From Planctomycetota bacterium (GTDB taxonomy: Bacteria; Planctomycetota; UBA1135; GCA-002686595), in NCBI GenBank assembly GCA_030746555.1, contig JASLMK010000016.1, positions 1 through 41,317 on the forward strand: a stretch of 41,317 nucleotides of DNA, read 5' to 3'. Position 1 is the first letter of the stretch, and each line of letters opens with the position of its first letter. The notes beneath the pieces are model-generated. The model had not been told where the DNA came from. It saw nothing but the letters and a program-made list of their open reading frames with translations, and ran no database searches. Below are positions 1 through 9,159 of this stretch, in pieces. The translations under genes and the position numbers were made by a program.

Positions 1-953
1 GCGCTCCGGCCGCGGAACCCGCTCGAGGCGCGCCAGGCGGGCAGGCGCGAGGGGGGCGCCGCGAGGAACGCCAGGTCCGCCACCCGCCAGCCGGCCTCGG
101 GGGCCTGGGGTGTGTCGGCCCGGGTCGTCGCCCGCAGGCTCAGCACCCAGTCGGGCCGCTCCAGGGGCGCGCCCTGGAGGCGCACGGTCAGTGCGCCGCC
201 GCTCTCCACGACGCCGGAGAAGTGCACCTGCACGAGGTCGACGAAGGGCTGGGTGACGGCGCCGAGGTCCGGCGTCCCGGGGTCGAACGCCTCGCTGGCG
301 CGCAGGCGCGCGAGGTCGAGGACGCCCCGCAAATGGACCGAGCGCCCGGCGTCCACCCGGTACGCGACGACGTTCAGGGTCTCGCCCGTGAGGATCCTGC
401 CGAGGAGGGGGGCGGCGACGCCCTCGTCCTGGGCGACCTCGACGTCGAAGCTCGCCAGGAAGCTCCCGTCGGTCCGCCGGCCGAAGGCCAGCTCGCCTCC
501 CGAGCGCACCTGCCCGCGCCAGGCGCGGCCGCCCGAGGGGAGCTCGCCGTCGCCGGCGGCGGCCCCGCTCGCGGGGACGAGCAGGGCGGAGATCTCGATG
601 CGGCCGCGCTCCCCGCTGTCCTGCAGCTCGCCGAGGACGGCGCTGAGCCAGGCGCGGTCCTCGGCGGCGCCGTCGACGAGCAGCGGCGGTGAGCCCGGGT
701 AGAACCGCAGGGGGCGGTCCTGGCGGCGGGCCTCGGCCTCGATCATCTGGCGCACCTGGCTCTGGGGGAGCGCGGGCGCGGACTCGGCCGGCGCGGCCGG
801 ACCCGTGTGGCCCAGGAGCACGTGCCGCCCATCGGCGAGGCCCGCGAAGGCCGGCGCGGGTTCGACCTCGACGCTCATGGTCGGCAGCTCGACCGCGTGC
901 CAGTCCTGGGGGGCGGCGGGGAGGGCGAGGAGGGCGTAGAGGGCGATGTTCAT
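1..953 (-). CDS. Exported hypothetical protein, 5' part only (runs off the left edge)
   Basis: The reading frame is open from an ATG at 951-953 to the left edge with no stop, giving at least 317 residues. The first residues (MNIALYALLALPAAPQDWHA) look like a short Sec signal peptide. The mature part is Ala/Gly/Arg-rich with alternating polar and hydrophobic stretches, suggesting a beta-rich envelope or periplasmic protein, and no catalytic motif is visible. Segments such as DRAWLSAVLGELQDSGERG (around residues 98-116) faintly recall periplasmic domains of secretin-like or assembly proteins, but this is too weak for a family name. The gene diverges from the FHA-like gene at 1049, with 95 bp between them. 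The call as a gene rests on the long open frame, the signal peptide and the codon use. Confidence 0.6.
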   Translation of the reverse strand, partial: MNIALYALLALPAAPQDWHAVELPTMSVEVEPAPAFAGLADGRHVLLGHTGPAAPAESAPALPQSQVRQMIEAEARRQDRPLRFYPGSPPLLVDGAAEDRAWLSAVLGELQDSGERGRIEISALLVPASGAAAGDGELPSGGRAWRGQVRSGGELAFGRRTDGSFLASFDVEVAQDEGVAAPLLGRILTGETLNVVAYRVDAGRSVHLRGVLDLARLRASEAFDPGTPDLGAVTQPFVDLVQVHFSGVVESGGALTVRLQGAPLERPDWVLSLRATTRADTPQAPEAGWRVADLAFLAAPPSRLPAWRASSGFRGRS

Positions 954-1048
954 GGCTGCTCAGGTGTGCGCGTCGCGGGTCGGCCCCCGGGCGGGCGGCC
1001 GTGGGACGGTAGTAGTCGCGCCACCGGGCGGCGACTACGGGCTCAGAG

Positions 1049-1915
1049 GTGCAACTCCCGCCCCGAAAGACTACAGATAGGCCCGTGGGAGAGTCTTGGC
1101 TCGACATCGAGACCCCGACGGGGGATGGCCGGTGGCCCCTCGCTCAGGGCCTGACGCGCGTCGGCGGGGCGGGCTGCGACGTGGTCCTGGCCGGCGCCCC
1201 CGGCGGAGAGCTGCACTTTTGGGACGAGCCGCCCAAGCTCGTCTTCGTCGGGGCCGCCGGGCGGCCCCGCCTGAACGGGGTCGAGGTGGGGGAGGCGCCC
1301 CTGGCGGCGGGGGATCGCATCGAGTGGGGCGAGGTGCGCCTGCGCTACCAGGAGAGCGCGGCTCCCGTCCTCGTCGAGGAGCCGGTCACGCCGCAGCCGC
1401 CCGGGGCTTGGGTCGCGCCGCCGCCGGCCGCGCCGATCGCGGCTCCCGTCCCCGCTCCCGCTCCAGCTCCGCCTCCGCACGCCGTTCCTGGCGGGGCGGC
1501 GGGAGCGGCGGATCGGGCCTGGGCCCGCGTCCAGGCCGGGATGGCGGTCGAGCTGGGCCTGGCGGACCGGCGCGGCGCGGCGCGCTGGCAGGAGGCGGTC
1601 GTGCGCCGGGAGTTCGACGCCGACGCCTGCGCCCGCGACCTCCTGGCCGGGGGGACGGTGGGCGCGGACGATCCGCGCCTGCTCGATCGGGCGGGGCGCC
1701 TCCTGCGCGACTTCCTGATGACCTCGGCCACGCGCGGGATCCGGGGAGCCAGCCGCCGCGCCCGCACCCAGGTTCGGAGCGGAGCCGCGATGATCGTCGC
1801 CCAGGCCATCACGATCGGGATCTACACGGCCCTCCTGCTGGTGATCATGCTGTTGTGTCGCATCAAGTGGGGCTGGAGCTACGATCTGCTCTTCGACCGA
1901 GTGACGGGCCGCTGA
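1049..1915 (+). CDS. FHA-like domain protein with C-terminal membrane anchor
   Basis: The 288-residue product has three parts. Residues about 15-105 resemble a forkhead-associated (FHA) fold: an N-terminal SWLDIE strand, a [12 protein letters not shown] strand, and an [20 protein letters not shown] segment like the end of FHA domains. The usual phosphothreonine-binding Gly-Arg and Ser-x-x-His are not clear, so binding may be lost. A Pro/Ala linker follows at about 115-155. A helical region then leads to one transmembrane helix at about 246-268 with a short tail ([12 protein letters not shown]), so the protein is probably anchored with its body in the cytoplasm. The start is GTG 1049, or GTG 1085 (276 residues), and neither has a strong ribosome site. 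It is followed by a GGDEF-like gene and a response regulator, which suggests a signalling role. The fold call is by pattern only. Confidence 0.5.
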   Translation: MQLPPRKTTDRPVGESWLDIETPTGDGRWPLAQGLTRVGGAGCDVVLAGAPGGELHFWDEPPKLVFVGAAGRPRLNGVEVGEAPLAAGDRIEWGEVRLRYQESAAPVLVEEPVTPQPPGAWVAPPPAAPIAAPVPAPAPAPPPHAVPGGAAGAADRAWARVQAGMAVELGLADRRGAARWQEAVVRREFDADACARDLLAGGTVGADDPRLLDRAGRLLRDFLMTSATRGIRGASRRARTQVRSGAAMIVAQAITIGIYTALLLVIMLLCRIKWGWSYDLLFDRVTGR

Positions 1916-1961
1916 CGAGTGGCCCTCCCAGCCGCCGTTGCACCGCCGCGCACCCCAGACC

Positions 1962-2468
1962 ATGGCCTCCACCTCCAACGACCGCGAGCCGCCGCTCTAC
2001 AGCCTGGTGCAGATCCAGCACCTGATGAAGGTCGAGTTCAGCCGCGCCCAGCGCTACGGCTACCCGCTCCTGTGCCTGATGCTGGGCGTGGACGGGCTCG
2101 AGCGCCTGCGCGAGCACCGGGGCTACGACGCGAAGCAGCGGGTGATGGACGCGCTCATCGCCCTCGTTCAGGGGCAGACCCGCTGCAGCGACTTCGTGGG
2201 CCGACTCTCCGACGACCGCCTGCTCGTCGTCGTCCCCCACGCGAAGAAGGAGCACGCCGAAGTCCTGCCCGAGCGCCTGCTGCAGGGCTGTCGGGACATG
2301 GAGCTGGAGGCGGACGGCGTGCGCCTGCGCATCACCCTCTCGATCGGGGCGAGCTGGCTCGTGAGCGGAGAGACCCTGTTCTTCGATGACCTGCTGCGTT
2401 GGGCGGAGGTCGCCCTCGAGGAGGCCTCGGCCGGCGGCGGCGATCGCTGCGTGACCGGCGGAGTGTGA
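1962..2468 (+). CDS. Degenerate GGDEF-domain protein
   Basis: The 168-residue protein is a single GGDEF-type nucleotidyl cyclase fold: helix and strand [19 protein letters not shown], then a central hairpin, then [12 protein letters not shown], which matches the conserved end of GGDEF domains. At the signature hairpin it reads [11 protein letters not shown] instead of RxGGDEF, so the catalytic Gly-Gly-Asp/Glu-Glu-Phe is missing and it should not make cyclic di-GMP. Such domains often act as nucleotide or protein binding modules. The start is ATG 1962, and a TTG at 1938 in the same frame is less likely. The gene ends 16 bp before the NtrC-type regulator and follows the FHA-like gene, so these three probably form one signalling unit. 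The GGDEF assignment is fairly secure and the loss of activity is read from the sequence. Confidence 0.65.
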   Translation: MASTSNDREPPLYSLVQIQHLMKVEFSRAQRYGYPLLCLMLGVDGLERLREHRGYDAKQRVMDALIALVQGQTRCSDFVGRLSDDRLLVVVPHAKKEHAEVLPERLLQGCRDMELEADGVRLRITLSIGASWLVSGETLFFDDLLRWAEVALEEASAGGGDRCVTGGV

Positions 2469-2484
2469 TGGGGGCGCGCCGAGG

Positions 2485-3840
<1,356 letters not shown>

Positions 3841-3850
3841 GATCGGCCCC

Positions 3851-4606
3851 ATGGTCGGGAACTGGCCCGAGGTCGACCTCACGGCGGGCGCCGCCGTCGT
3901 CGGAGATCTGCACCTCGACGTCGGCGACGGAGGAGGTGCCGCGCGCTTCGAGCGCTGGCTCGAGGCGCTGGACGCTCCGCGCCTGCTCGTCGTCGGCGAC
4001 CTCTTCGACACCTGGCTCGGCCCCGCGAGCGCCCGTGAGCCTGGCGCCCGGCGCGTGATCGCCGCGCTCGGGGCGGCGGGGGAGCGGGGCGTGGGCTGCG
4101 CGGTGGTTCCGGGCAACCGCGACTTCCTCCTGGGCGCTGACTTCGAGGCCGCCAGCGGTTGCGCCCTGTTCGGCGACGGCCTGCTGGGCCGGCTCGCCGG
4201 CGGCGAGCGGGCGCTGTTCGTCCACGGCGACGAGCTGTGCACCCGAGACCGCGCCTACCAGCGTTACAAGCGCATCGTGCGCACGCGCCCCGTCCGCTCT
4301 CTCGCGGCGGTCCTGCCGACGAGCCTGGGCAGAGCCCTGGGGCGACGCCTGCGCCGCGCCTCCCGCAAGGCCGTCGCGGCCAAGGCGCCCGCCTACAAGG
4401 CCCTGCAGCCCGCGGCGGCCCGGGACCTGGCGGCGGCGGCCGGGGCCTCGACCCTGGTCTGCGGCCACGCCCACGCGGCCCGGGACGAGAGGATCGCCGG
4501 TGGCCCGCGCTGGATCGTGCTCGACGCCTACGGCGGCGAGCGTGACCAGCTCTCGATCGACGGCGGCGGGAGACTGGAGCTGGTGTCGAGCTCGGGGAGG
4601 GCGTGA
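3851..4606 (+). CDS. lpxH: UDP-2,3-diacylglucosamine diphosphatase (LpxH-type metallophosphoesterase)
   Basis: The 251-residue protein is a calcineurin-like metallophosphoesterase with the LpxH pattern: VGDLHLD (metal ligands D and H), VVGDLFDTWLG, PGNRDFLLG (Arg replaces the His of ordinary GNHD, as in LpxH), HGDELCTRDRAYQRYK and CGHAHA. LpxH removes UMP from UDP-2,3-diacylglucosamine to give lipid X in lipid A synthesis at the inner membrane face, so its presence implies a lipopolysaccharide outer membrane. A basic segment (LGRALGRRLRRASRKAVAA, around 155-175) fits the membrane-associated lid of the family. ATG 3851 is preferred because conserved sequence starts soon after it, although the frame is open further upstream. 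The gene follows the regulator by 10 bp and its stop touches the cmk region. Confidence 0.88.
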   Translation: MVGNWPEVDLTAGAAVVGDLHLDVGDGGGAARFERWLEALDAPRLLVVGDLFDTWLGPASAREPGARRVIAALGAAGERGVGCAVVPGNRDFLLGADFEAASGCALFGDGLLGRLAGGERALFVHGDELCTRDRAYQRYKRIVRTRPVRSLAAVLPTSLGRALGRRLRRASRKAVAAKAPAYKALQPAAARDLAAAAGASTLVCGHAHAARDERIAGGPRWIVLDAYGGERDQLSIDGGGRLELVSSSGRA

Positions 4607-4622
4607 ATGGGTCGCGAGCGCG

Positions 4623-4628
4623 TATCCT
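4623..4628 (+). promoter_or_regulatory. Putative -10 box (TATCCT) for cmk
   Basis: TATCCT ends 8 nt before ATG 4637, the start expected from the cytidylate kinase family. This fits the leaderless pattern seen at other genes. The competing ATG 4607 instead has a GGGGAGG sequence upstream. Confidence 0.4.
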
Positions 4629-4636
4629 CCCGGGCG

Positions 4637-5290
4637 ATGATCATCGCCATCGACGGCCCCGCGGGCGCGGGCAAGAGCACGGTGGCGCGCGCCCTCGCAC
4701 GCGCTCTCGACCTGTCGTTCCTCGACACCGGCGCGATGTACCGGGCGGTCACCCTGGCGGTGCTGCGCGCCGGCGCGGCGGTGGAAGACGGTGAGGCCTG
4801 CGGAGTGATCGCCCGCGCGACGCGGGTCGACATCGCCCCCGACGGCGAGGTGTTGCTCGACGGCGTGCCCAGCGGCGAGGCGGTGCGCTCGCCGCGGGTC
4901 GACGAGGCGGTCTCGCCGGTGTCGGCCCACCCCGAGGTGCGCCGGGAGGTCGTCCCTGTCCAGCGGGCGGTCGCGGCGCGCGGCAGGGGCGTGGTGGCCG
5001 AGGGGCGGGACACGACGACGACCGTCTTCCCCGACGCGGACCACAAGTTCTACCTCGCCGCGACCCCTGCTGAGCGCGCCCGTCGCCGTGCGGCGCAGAT
5101 CGGCCAACCCGAGCGCGCCGTCGAGATCGAGGGCGAGCTCGCCCGGCGCGATCGGCTGGACTCGACGCGCGCGACCTCACCCTTGACCCTGGCTCCCGAC
5201 GCCGAGGTCGTCGAGACCGACGGGCTTTCGGTCGACGAGGTCGTGGCGGCGCTCCTGGCACGGCTCGCCGAGGGGGGCGGCGCGGATTGA
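4637..5290 (+). CDS. cmk: Cytidylate kinase
   Basis: The protein phosphorylates CMP and dCMP with ATP in pyrimidine nucleotide recycling. It opens with the P-loop IAIDGPAGAGKST at residues 3-15, followed by the family segment FLDTGAMYRAVTL and by VVAEGRDTTTTVFPDADHKF, the CMP-binding and core region (family form GRDIGTVVFPDA). The usual Ile-Gly after GRD is Thr-Thr here. RRAAQIG and the acidic ERAVEIEGELARRDRLDSTR match the lid and C-terminal helix, and PLTLAPDAEVVETDGLSVDEV is typical. From ATG 4637 it has 217 residues. An in-frame ATG at 4607, directly after the lpxH stop and preceded by GGGGAGG, would add ten residues. The gene overlaps the acyltransferase start by 4 bp, and the order cmk, plsC, rpsA is a common bacterial arrangement. 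Confidence 0.95.
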   Translation: MIIAIDGPAGAGKSTVARALARALDLSFLDTGAMYRAVTLAVLRAGAAVEDGEACGVIARATRVDIAPDGEVLLDGVPSGEAVRSPRVDEAVSPVSAHPEVRREVVPVQRAVAARGRGVVAEGRDTTTTVFPDADHKFYLAATPAERARRRAAQIGQPERAVEIEGELARRDRLDSTRATSPLTLAPDAEVVETDGLSVDEVVAALLARLAEGGGAD

Positions 5291-5919
5291 AGGCGCCGCC
5301 GGGAGACGCCGACACGGCCGCGAGCGTCACGTCCGAGAGCCTGGTCTACCGCCTCCTCTCGGGCGCGATCGGCCTGTGGTGCCGCCTCGCGCATGGGCTG
5401 CGCATCGAAGGGTCGGAGCACGTCCCCTCTGCCGGCGGGGTGTTGCTCGTCGCGAACCACGAATCGGCGCTCGACATCCCCCTGATCGCCGCCGCCACGC
5501 CCCGCCACGTGGGCTTTGTGGCGCGGGCCAGCCTGGGGCGCTCTCCCGTCCTGGCCAGGATCATGGCCAGCTGCGGCGCCGTCCTCGTGCGACCGGGAGA
5601 GCCAGATCGCGGTGCCCTGCGCGCGATGGTGGAGCGCCTGCGTGGAGGCGATTGCCTGGCCATCTTCCCCGAGGGGACACGCTCCGCCGACGGGAGCCTG
5701 GGGGAGTTCCGGGGGGGAGGCGTCCTCGCGGCGCGCCGAGCGAGGGCCCCGATCGTTCCTCTGGGGATTCGGGGGGCCGGTCGGGCCTGGCCCATCGGAG
5801 CCCGGCGTCCGCGCCGGGGGAGGGTGGCCCTGCACTTCGGCCCCGCCCTGGACCCGGCGGCTCCCGACGTCCTGGCTCAGGCGCGGCGTGCCGTGGCGCG
5901 CCTGGTGGACGGACCCTGA
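5287..5919 (+). CDS. plsC: 1-acyl-sn-glycerol-3-phosphate acyltransferase (PlsC family)
   Basis: The 210-residue protein transfers an acyl chain to lysophosphatidic acid, or a related acceptor, to make phosphatidic acid at the membrane. The catalytic NHESALD box (H-x4-D) follows the strand GGVLLVANH at residues about 50-64. The substrate-binding FPEGTRS block is at about 127-133, and the APIVPLGI strand follows. These are blocks I, III and IV of the family. A hydrophobic stretch near residues 18-36 can pack on the membrane. The start is TTG 5287, overlapping the cmk stop, so translation is probably coupled. The next gene is rpsA, 185 bp away with its own promoter-like sequence. The true acceptor lipid cannot be told from sequence. 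Confidence 0.9.
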   Translation: MKAPPGDADTAASVTSESLVYRLLSGAIGLWCRLAHGLRIEGSEHVPSAGGVLLVANHESALDIPLIAAATPRHVGFVARASLGRSPVLARIMASCGAVLVRPGEPDRGALRAMVERLRGGDCLAIFPEGTRSADGSLGEFRGGGVLAARRARAPIVPLGIRGAGRAWPIGARRPRRGRVALHFGPALDPAAPDVLAQARRAVARLVDGP

Positions 5920-5957
5920 GCCCGGGGGAGGGCTCGACTCCGTACCACCGCTTTGGC

Positions 5958-5963
5958 TAGACT
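5958..5963 (+). promoter_or_regulatory. Putative -10 box (TAGACT) upstream of rpsA
   Basis: TAGACT lies 141 nt before the rpsA ATG in the only long non-coding gap of this gene run. The same hexamer precedes mutM and the gene at 39167. It would give rpsA a leader of about 130 nt, unlike the leaderless genes nearby. The leader (5964-6104) has no motif I recognise; S1 autoregulation through its own leader is known in E. coli and is possible here. Confidence 0.4.
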
Positions 5964-6104
5964 GTCCCGTTCGGCCTGACGATTCGGGCCGCGAGCGAGT
6001 GCAGACGGCCGGAGGCGAGGTGCCCCTCGGATCCCGGCCCACACCGCTCGAGCACGCCGCCCCGCAACCCCTAGAGATGGTTCCCCCGTGGGAGCCCGCC
6101 CCCC

Positions 6105-8057
6105 ATGCCCAAGACACAGCGCCTCCTCAAGCGCTTCGACCTCCCCGAGGAGGAGATCGAGCGAAAACTCAACTCAGCCCTCGAGGGCACCTCCGACCAG
6201 GATCTCGAGGCTCGGCTCTTCGAGTCGGTCAAGGACATCAAGCCGGGGACGATGATCATCGCCACGGTCGAGTCCGTCGACGACCACACCAAGACGGTCG
6301 TGATGGGCTTCGGAGGCAAGTCCGAGGGCCATGTGCCCCTGAGCGAGTTCGGCGAGGCGCTGCCTGAGGCCGGGCAGGAGTTCGAGGTCTTCTACGAGGG
6401 CGAGGACGCCTACCAACAGACCGCCAACATCTCCAAGCGCCGGGCGGATCGCCTGCGCGCCTGGGAGCGGGTCTCGGTCAAGTACAACGAGGGCGACGAG
6501 ATCAACGGCGTCGTCATGCGCAAGATCAAGGGCGGCCTGCTCGTGGACGTGGAGGGCGTGAACGTCTTCCTGCCCGCCAGCCAGGTCAACCTGCGCCGTA
6601 CCCACGACATCGCCGCCTTCATCGACGAGCCGGTCCGCGCCCGGATCATCAAGATCGATCCCGAGCGGATGAACATCGTGGTCTCGCGCCGCAAGTTGCT
6701 CGAGGAAGAGCGCCAGCGCCTCAAGGAGAACCTGCTCGAGGAGATCACCGAGAAGCAGGTGCGCACGGGGGTGGTCAAGAACATCGCGGACTTCGGCGTC
6801 TTCGTCGACCTCGGCGGCATCGACGGCCTCCTGCACATCACCGACATGTCCTGGGGTCGCATCAATCATCCCTCGAAGATGGTGGAGATGGACCAGGAGA
6901 TCGAGGTCATGGTCCTGCGCGTGGACCGCGACCGTGAACGCATCGCCCTGGGCCTCAAGCAGCTCTGCGCCTCGCCCTGGGATGGCATCGAGGGGCGCTA
7001 TCCGCTCGAGAGCGTCCAGAAGGGCGAGGTCGTCAACATCATGTCCTACGGAGCGTTCGTGAAGCTCGAGGACGGGATCGAGGGCCTCGTGCACATCTCC
7101 GAGATGTCGTGGACGCGGCGCATCAACCACCCCTCCGAACTCGTCACCAGCGGGCAGGAGGTGGACGTCGTGGTGCTCGCCATCGACCACGAGAAGCAGG
7201 AGATCTCCCTGGGGATGAAGCAGGCCGAGGCCAACCCCTGGGACCTCGTGGACGAGCACTACCCCGCCGGCACGGTGATCGAGGGATCGGTGCGCAACCT
7301 GACCTCCTACGGGGCCTTCGTGGAGATCGAGGAGGGGATCGACGGCCTGCTGCACGTCTCCGACATGAGTTGGACGAAGAAGGTCACCCATCCCTCCGAG
7401 GTCGTCAAGAAGGGCGACAAGGTGCAGTGCGCCGTGCTCTCGGCGGACAAGGAGAAGAAGCGCATCGCCCTGGGCATGAAGCAGCTCTCCGCGGACCCGT
7501 GGCTCGACGACATCCCCAACAAGTTCCACGTCGGGGACCTCCTCTCGGGATTCGTCACCAAGACCACCAGCTTCGGCGCCTTCGTCAAGCTCGACGACGA
7601 GCTCGAGGGCCTGTTGCACATCTCCGAGCTCTCCGACACCAAGGTGGACACGCCCGAGGACGTCCTGCGACCGGGGATGAAGGCCGAGGTGCGCGTCATC
7701 CGGGTGGACATCGACGAGCGCAAGATCGGCCTCTCCTTCGTCCACGCGGACTTCGAGGAGAACGAGGGCATCCTCGGGGAGCAGGCGGCGGACGAGACGC
7801 CCGAGACTGCCGAAACCGCGAGCGCTCCCGAGGGCTCCGACCAGCCCGCGGCCGCCGACGAGCAGCCGGCACCGGAGGCGCCCGCCGACGAGCCGCAGGC
7901 CTCGGAGGTCGCGGCACCTGAGGCCGAGGCGACCGCGAGCGAGGCTGCGACCGAGACCGAACCCGAGACCGTACCCGAGACCGTACCCGAGGCCGGGGAC
8001 GACGCGGAGACCGTCGCGGCCGAACAGACCGGCACGGACGCGGAAACGCCGGCCTGA
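6105..8057 (+). CDS. rpsA: 30S ribosomal protein S1, six S1 domains with acidic tail
   Basis: The 650-residue protein carries six S1 (OB-fold) RNA-binding domains at about 48-113, 131-196, 217-285, 303-372, 388-458 and 475-545. Domains 3 to 6 are the most alike, each with a GVFV/GAFV strand, a GLLHI/GLVHIS motif and a DMSW or EMSW segment. S1 recruits mRNA to the 30S subunit and helps unfold leaders. Residues 546-650 form a low-complexity Ala/Glu/Pro/Thr tail that contains a short 12-bp tandem repeat encoding ETVP units around 7963-7992. The length is greater than the usual 550-600 residues because of this tail. The ATG has a GGGAG about 11 nt upstream. Family identity is certain. Confidence 0.97.
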   Translation: MPKTQRLLKRFDLPEEEIERKLNSALEGTSDQDLEARLFESVKDIKPGTMIIATVESVDDHTKTVVMGFGGKSEGHVPLSEFGEALPEAGQEFEVFYEGEDAYQQTANISKRRADRLRAWERVSVKYNEGDEINGVVMRKIKGGLLVDVEGVNVFLPASQVNLRRTHDIAAFIDEPVRARIIKIDPERMNIVVSRRKLLEEERQRLKENLLEEITEKQVRTGVVKNIADFGVFVDLGGIDGLLHITDMSWGRINHPSKMVEMDQEIEVMVLRVDRDRERIALGLKQLCASPWDGIEGRYPLESVQKGEVVNIMSYGAFVKLEDGIEGLVHISEMSWTRRINHPSELVTSGQEVDVVVLAIDHEKQEISLGMKQAEANPWDLVDEHYPAGTVIEGSVRNLTSYGAFVEIEEGIDGLLHVSDMSWTKKVTHPSEVVKKGDKVQCAVLSADKEKKRIALGMKQLSADPWLDDIPNKFHVGDLLSGFVTKTTSFGAFVKLDDELEGLLHISELSDTKVDTPEDVLRPGMKAEVRVIRVDIDERKIGLSFVHADFEENEGILGEQAADETPETAETASAPEGSDQPAAADEQPAPEAPADEPQASEVAAPEAEATASEAATETEPETVPETVPEAGDDAETVAAEQTGTDAETPA

Positions 8058-8064
8058 GAGCCTG

Positions 8065-9159
8065 GTGAGGACTCCTTCCGCACCGACCCAGGTCGGCGGA
8101 GCGGGCACGGCGGATGCGCTCGGCAGGCCGGTGCAGCGGCCGGGCCGTGCGGCCCGCTCGCTGTTCGCGGGCGCCCTCGCCGTCTGCTCGACCATCGCCT
8201 GTCGCGCACCGGCGCCCGCTCCCGCACCTTCCCCCGGCCCGCACCTGCTCGCGAGCCGGGAAGCTCCCGACCCGGAGATGGTCCCCGCCCTCGAGCTCCT
8301 GCACCTGGCGGTGATGGCCGGCGAGGACGAGTCGGCACGGCACATCCTGGAGCGGCTGCTGGCGCGGCGCCCGCAGGGGGCGGCCCTGGAGTTGGCGCGG
8401 GCCTACGAGCGCATTCTCGACGGCCGCGCCCTCGTCGCCGCCCTCGACCTGCGCCTGGAGGCCGAAGAGGTCCCCGAGTCCCCGGGAGCCTACGAGGTCT
8501 TCCTCCTCGCCTCCCAGGGCACGGGGGAGCCGGTGACCCTGCGCCCGCGCGGGGCGCGCCTGCGCGAGACCGTGGTCGCCGTCGATCCCGACGGCGCGGA
8601 GAACCGCCGGGTGGGCGTCGCCGTGGTCGAGGACCTCGGCGAGGTCGTCCTGCCCGCCGGGGAGCTCGTGCGACGGCACCTGGCGCGGGTGTCGCTTGGT
8701 GCACCGGCCGGCGCCCTGGCCGTGCGGGCGCGCTGGTACCTGGAACTGTCCACCGTGGACGCCGTGGTCGCCGATCGAGCCCTGCCCACGGCCGCCGTGC
8801 GCGTCGGCGTGACCGAGCGCGTGCGGCTGGCGGCCTTCCTCTCTCCCACCCCGGTGGAGCCGGCCGAGCTCCTGCGCTACCTGCGCGAGGAGCAGATCAA
8901 CCCGCAGGCGTTGATGGAGCGCGCCGTGCGCATCCTGCCCGAGCGGCGCGCCGAGGCCCTCGACCTGCTCACTCCGATGGCCGAGGAGATGAGCGTCCTG
9001 ACTCTGGCCCAGCTCGTGGCGCCCTTGCGCTGGTTGGCCGGGACGACGATCCCCGGCGGCGACGCGGAGGCCTGGCGGCGCTGGCTGGCCGCGCGCGCCC
9101 GCCGGGCCGGGCCGGCGCAGGAGGCGGGCGCCCTGGCCCTCCCCGCGCCTCCGCGCTGA
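8065..9159 (+). CDS. Putative lipoprotein of unknown function
   Basis: The 364-residue product begins at GTG 8065, 7 bp after rpsA. After a long N-terminal region, RSLFAGALAVCSTIAC forms a lipoprotein signal with a possible acylated Cys at residue 46, followed by an Ala/Pro linker (RAPAPAPAPSPGPH). The next part (about 65-110) is helical, with ALELARAYERIL reminiscent of one TPR-like hairpin. The central part is beta-rich, and the C-terminal third is helical (LLRYLREEQINPQALMERA). No enzyme motif is present. The very short gap suggests co-transcription with rpsA, but there is no functional link I can name. The stop abuts the stop of the convergent DUF1573 gene. The gene is real by codon use; the function is unknown. 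Confidence 0.65.
   Translation: MRTPSAPTQVGGAGTADALGRPVQRPGRAARSLFAGALAVCSTIACRAPAPAPAPSPGPHLLASREAPDPEMVPALELLHLAVMAGEDESARHILERLLARRPQGAALELARAYERILDGRALVAALDLRLEAEEVPESPGAYEVFLLASQGTGEPVTLRPRGARLRETVVAVDPDGAENRRVGVAVVEDLGEVVLPAGELVRRHLARVSLGAPAGALAVRARWYLELSTVDAVVADRALPTAAVRVGVTERVRLAAFLSPTPVEPAELLRYLREEQINPQALMERAVRILPERRAEALDLLTPMAEEMSVLTLAQLVAPLRWLAGTTIPGGDAEAWRRWLAARARRAGPAQEAGALALPAPPR

Noticed and set aside
6174-8345. A 723-codon minus-strand open frame opposite rpsA.
   Set aside because: Its Leu/Val/Asp/His-rich composition is the complement of the repeated S1 domains; rpsA is certain.
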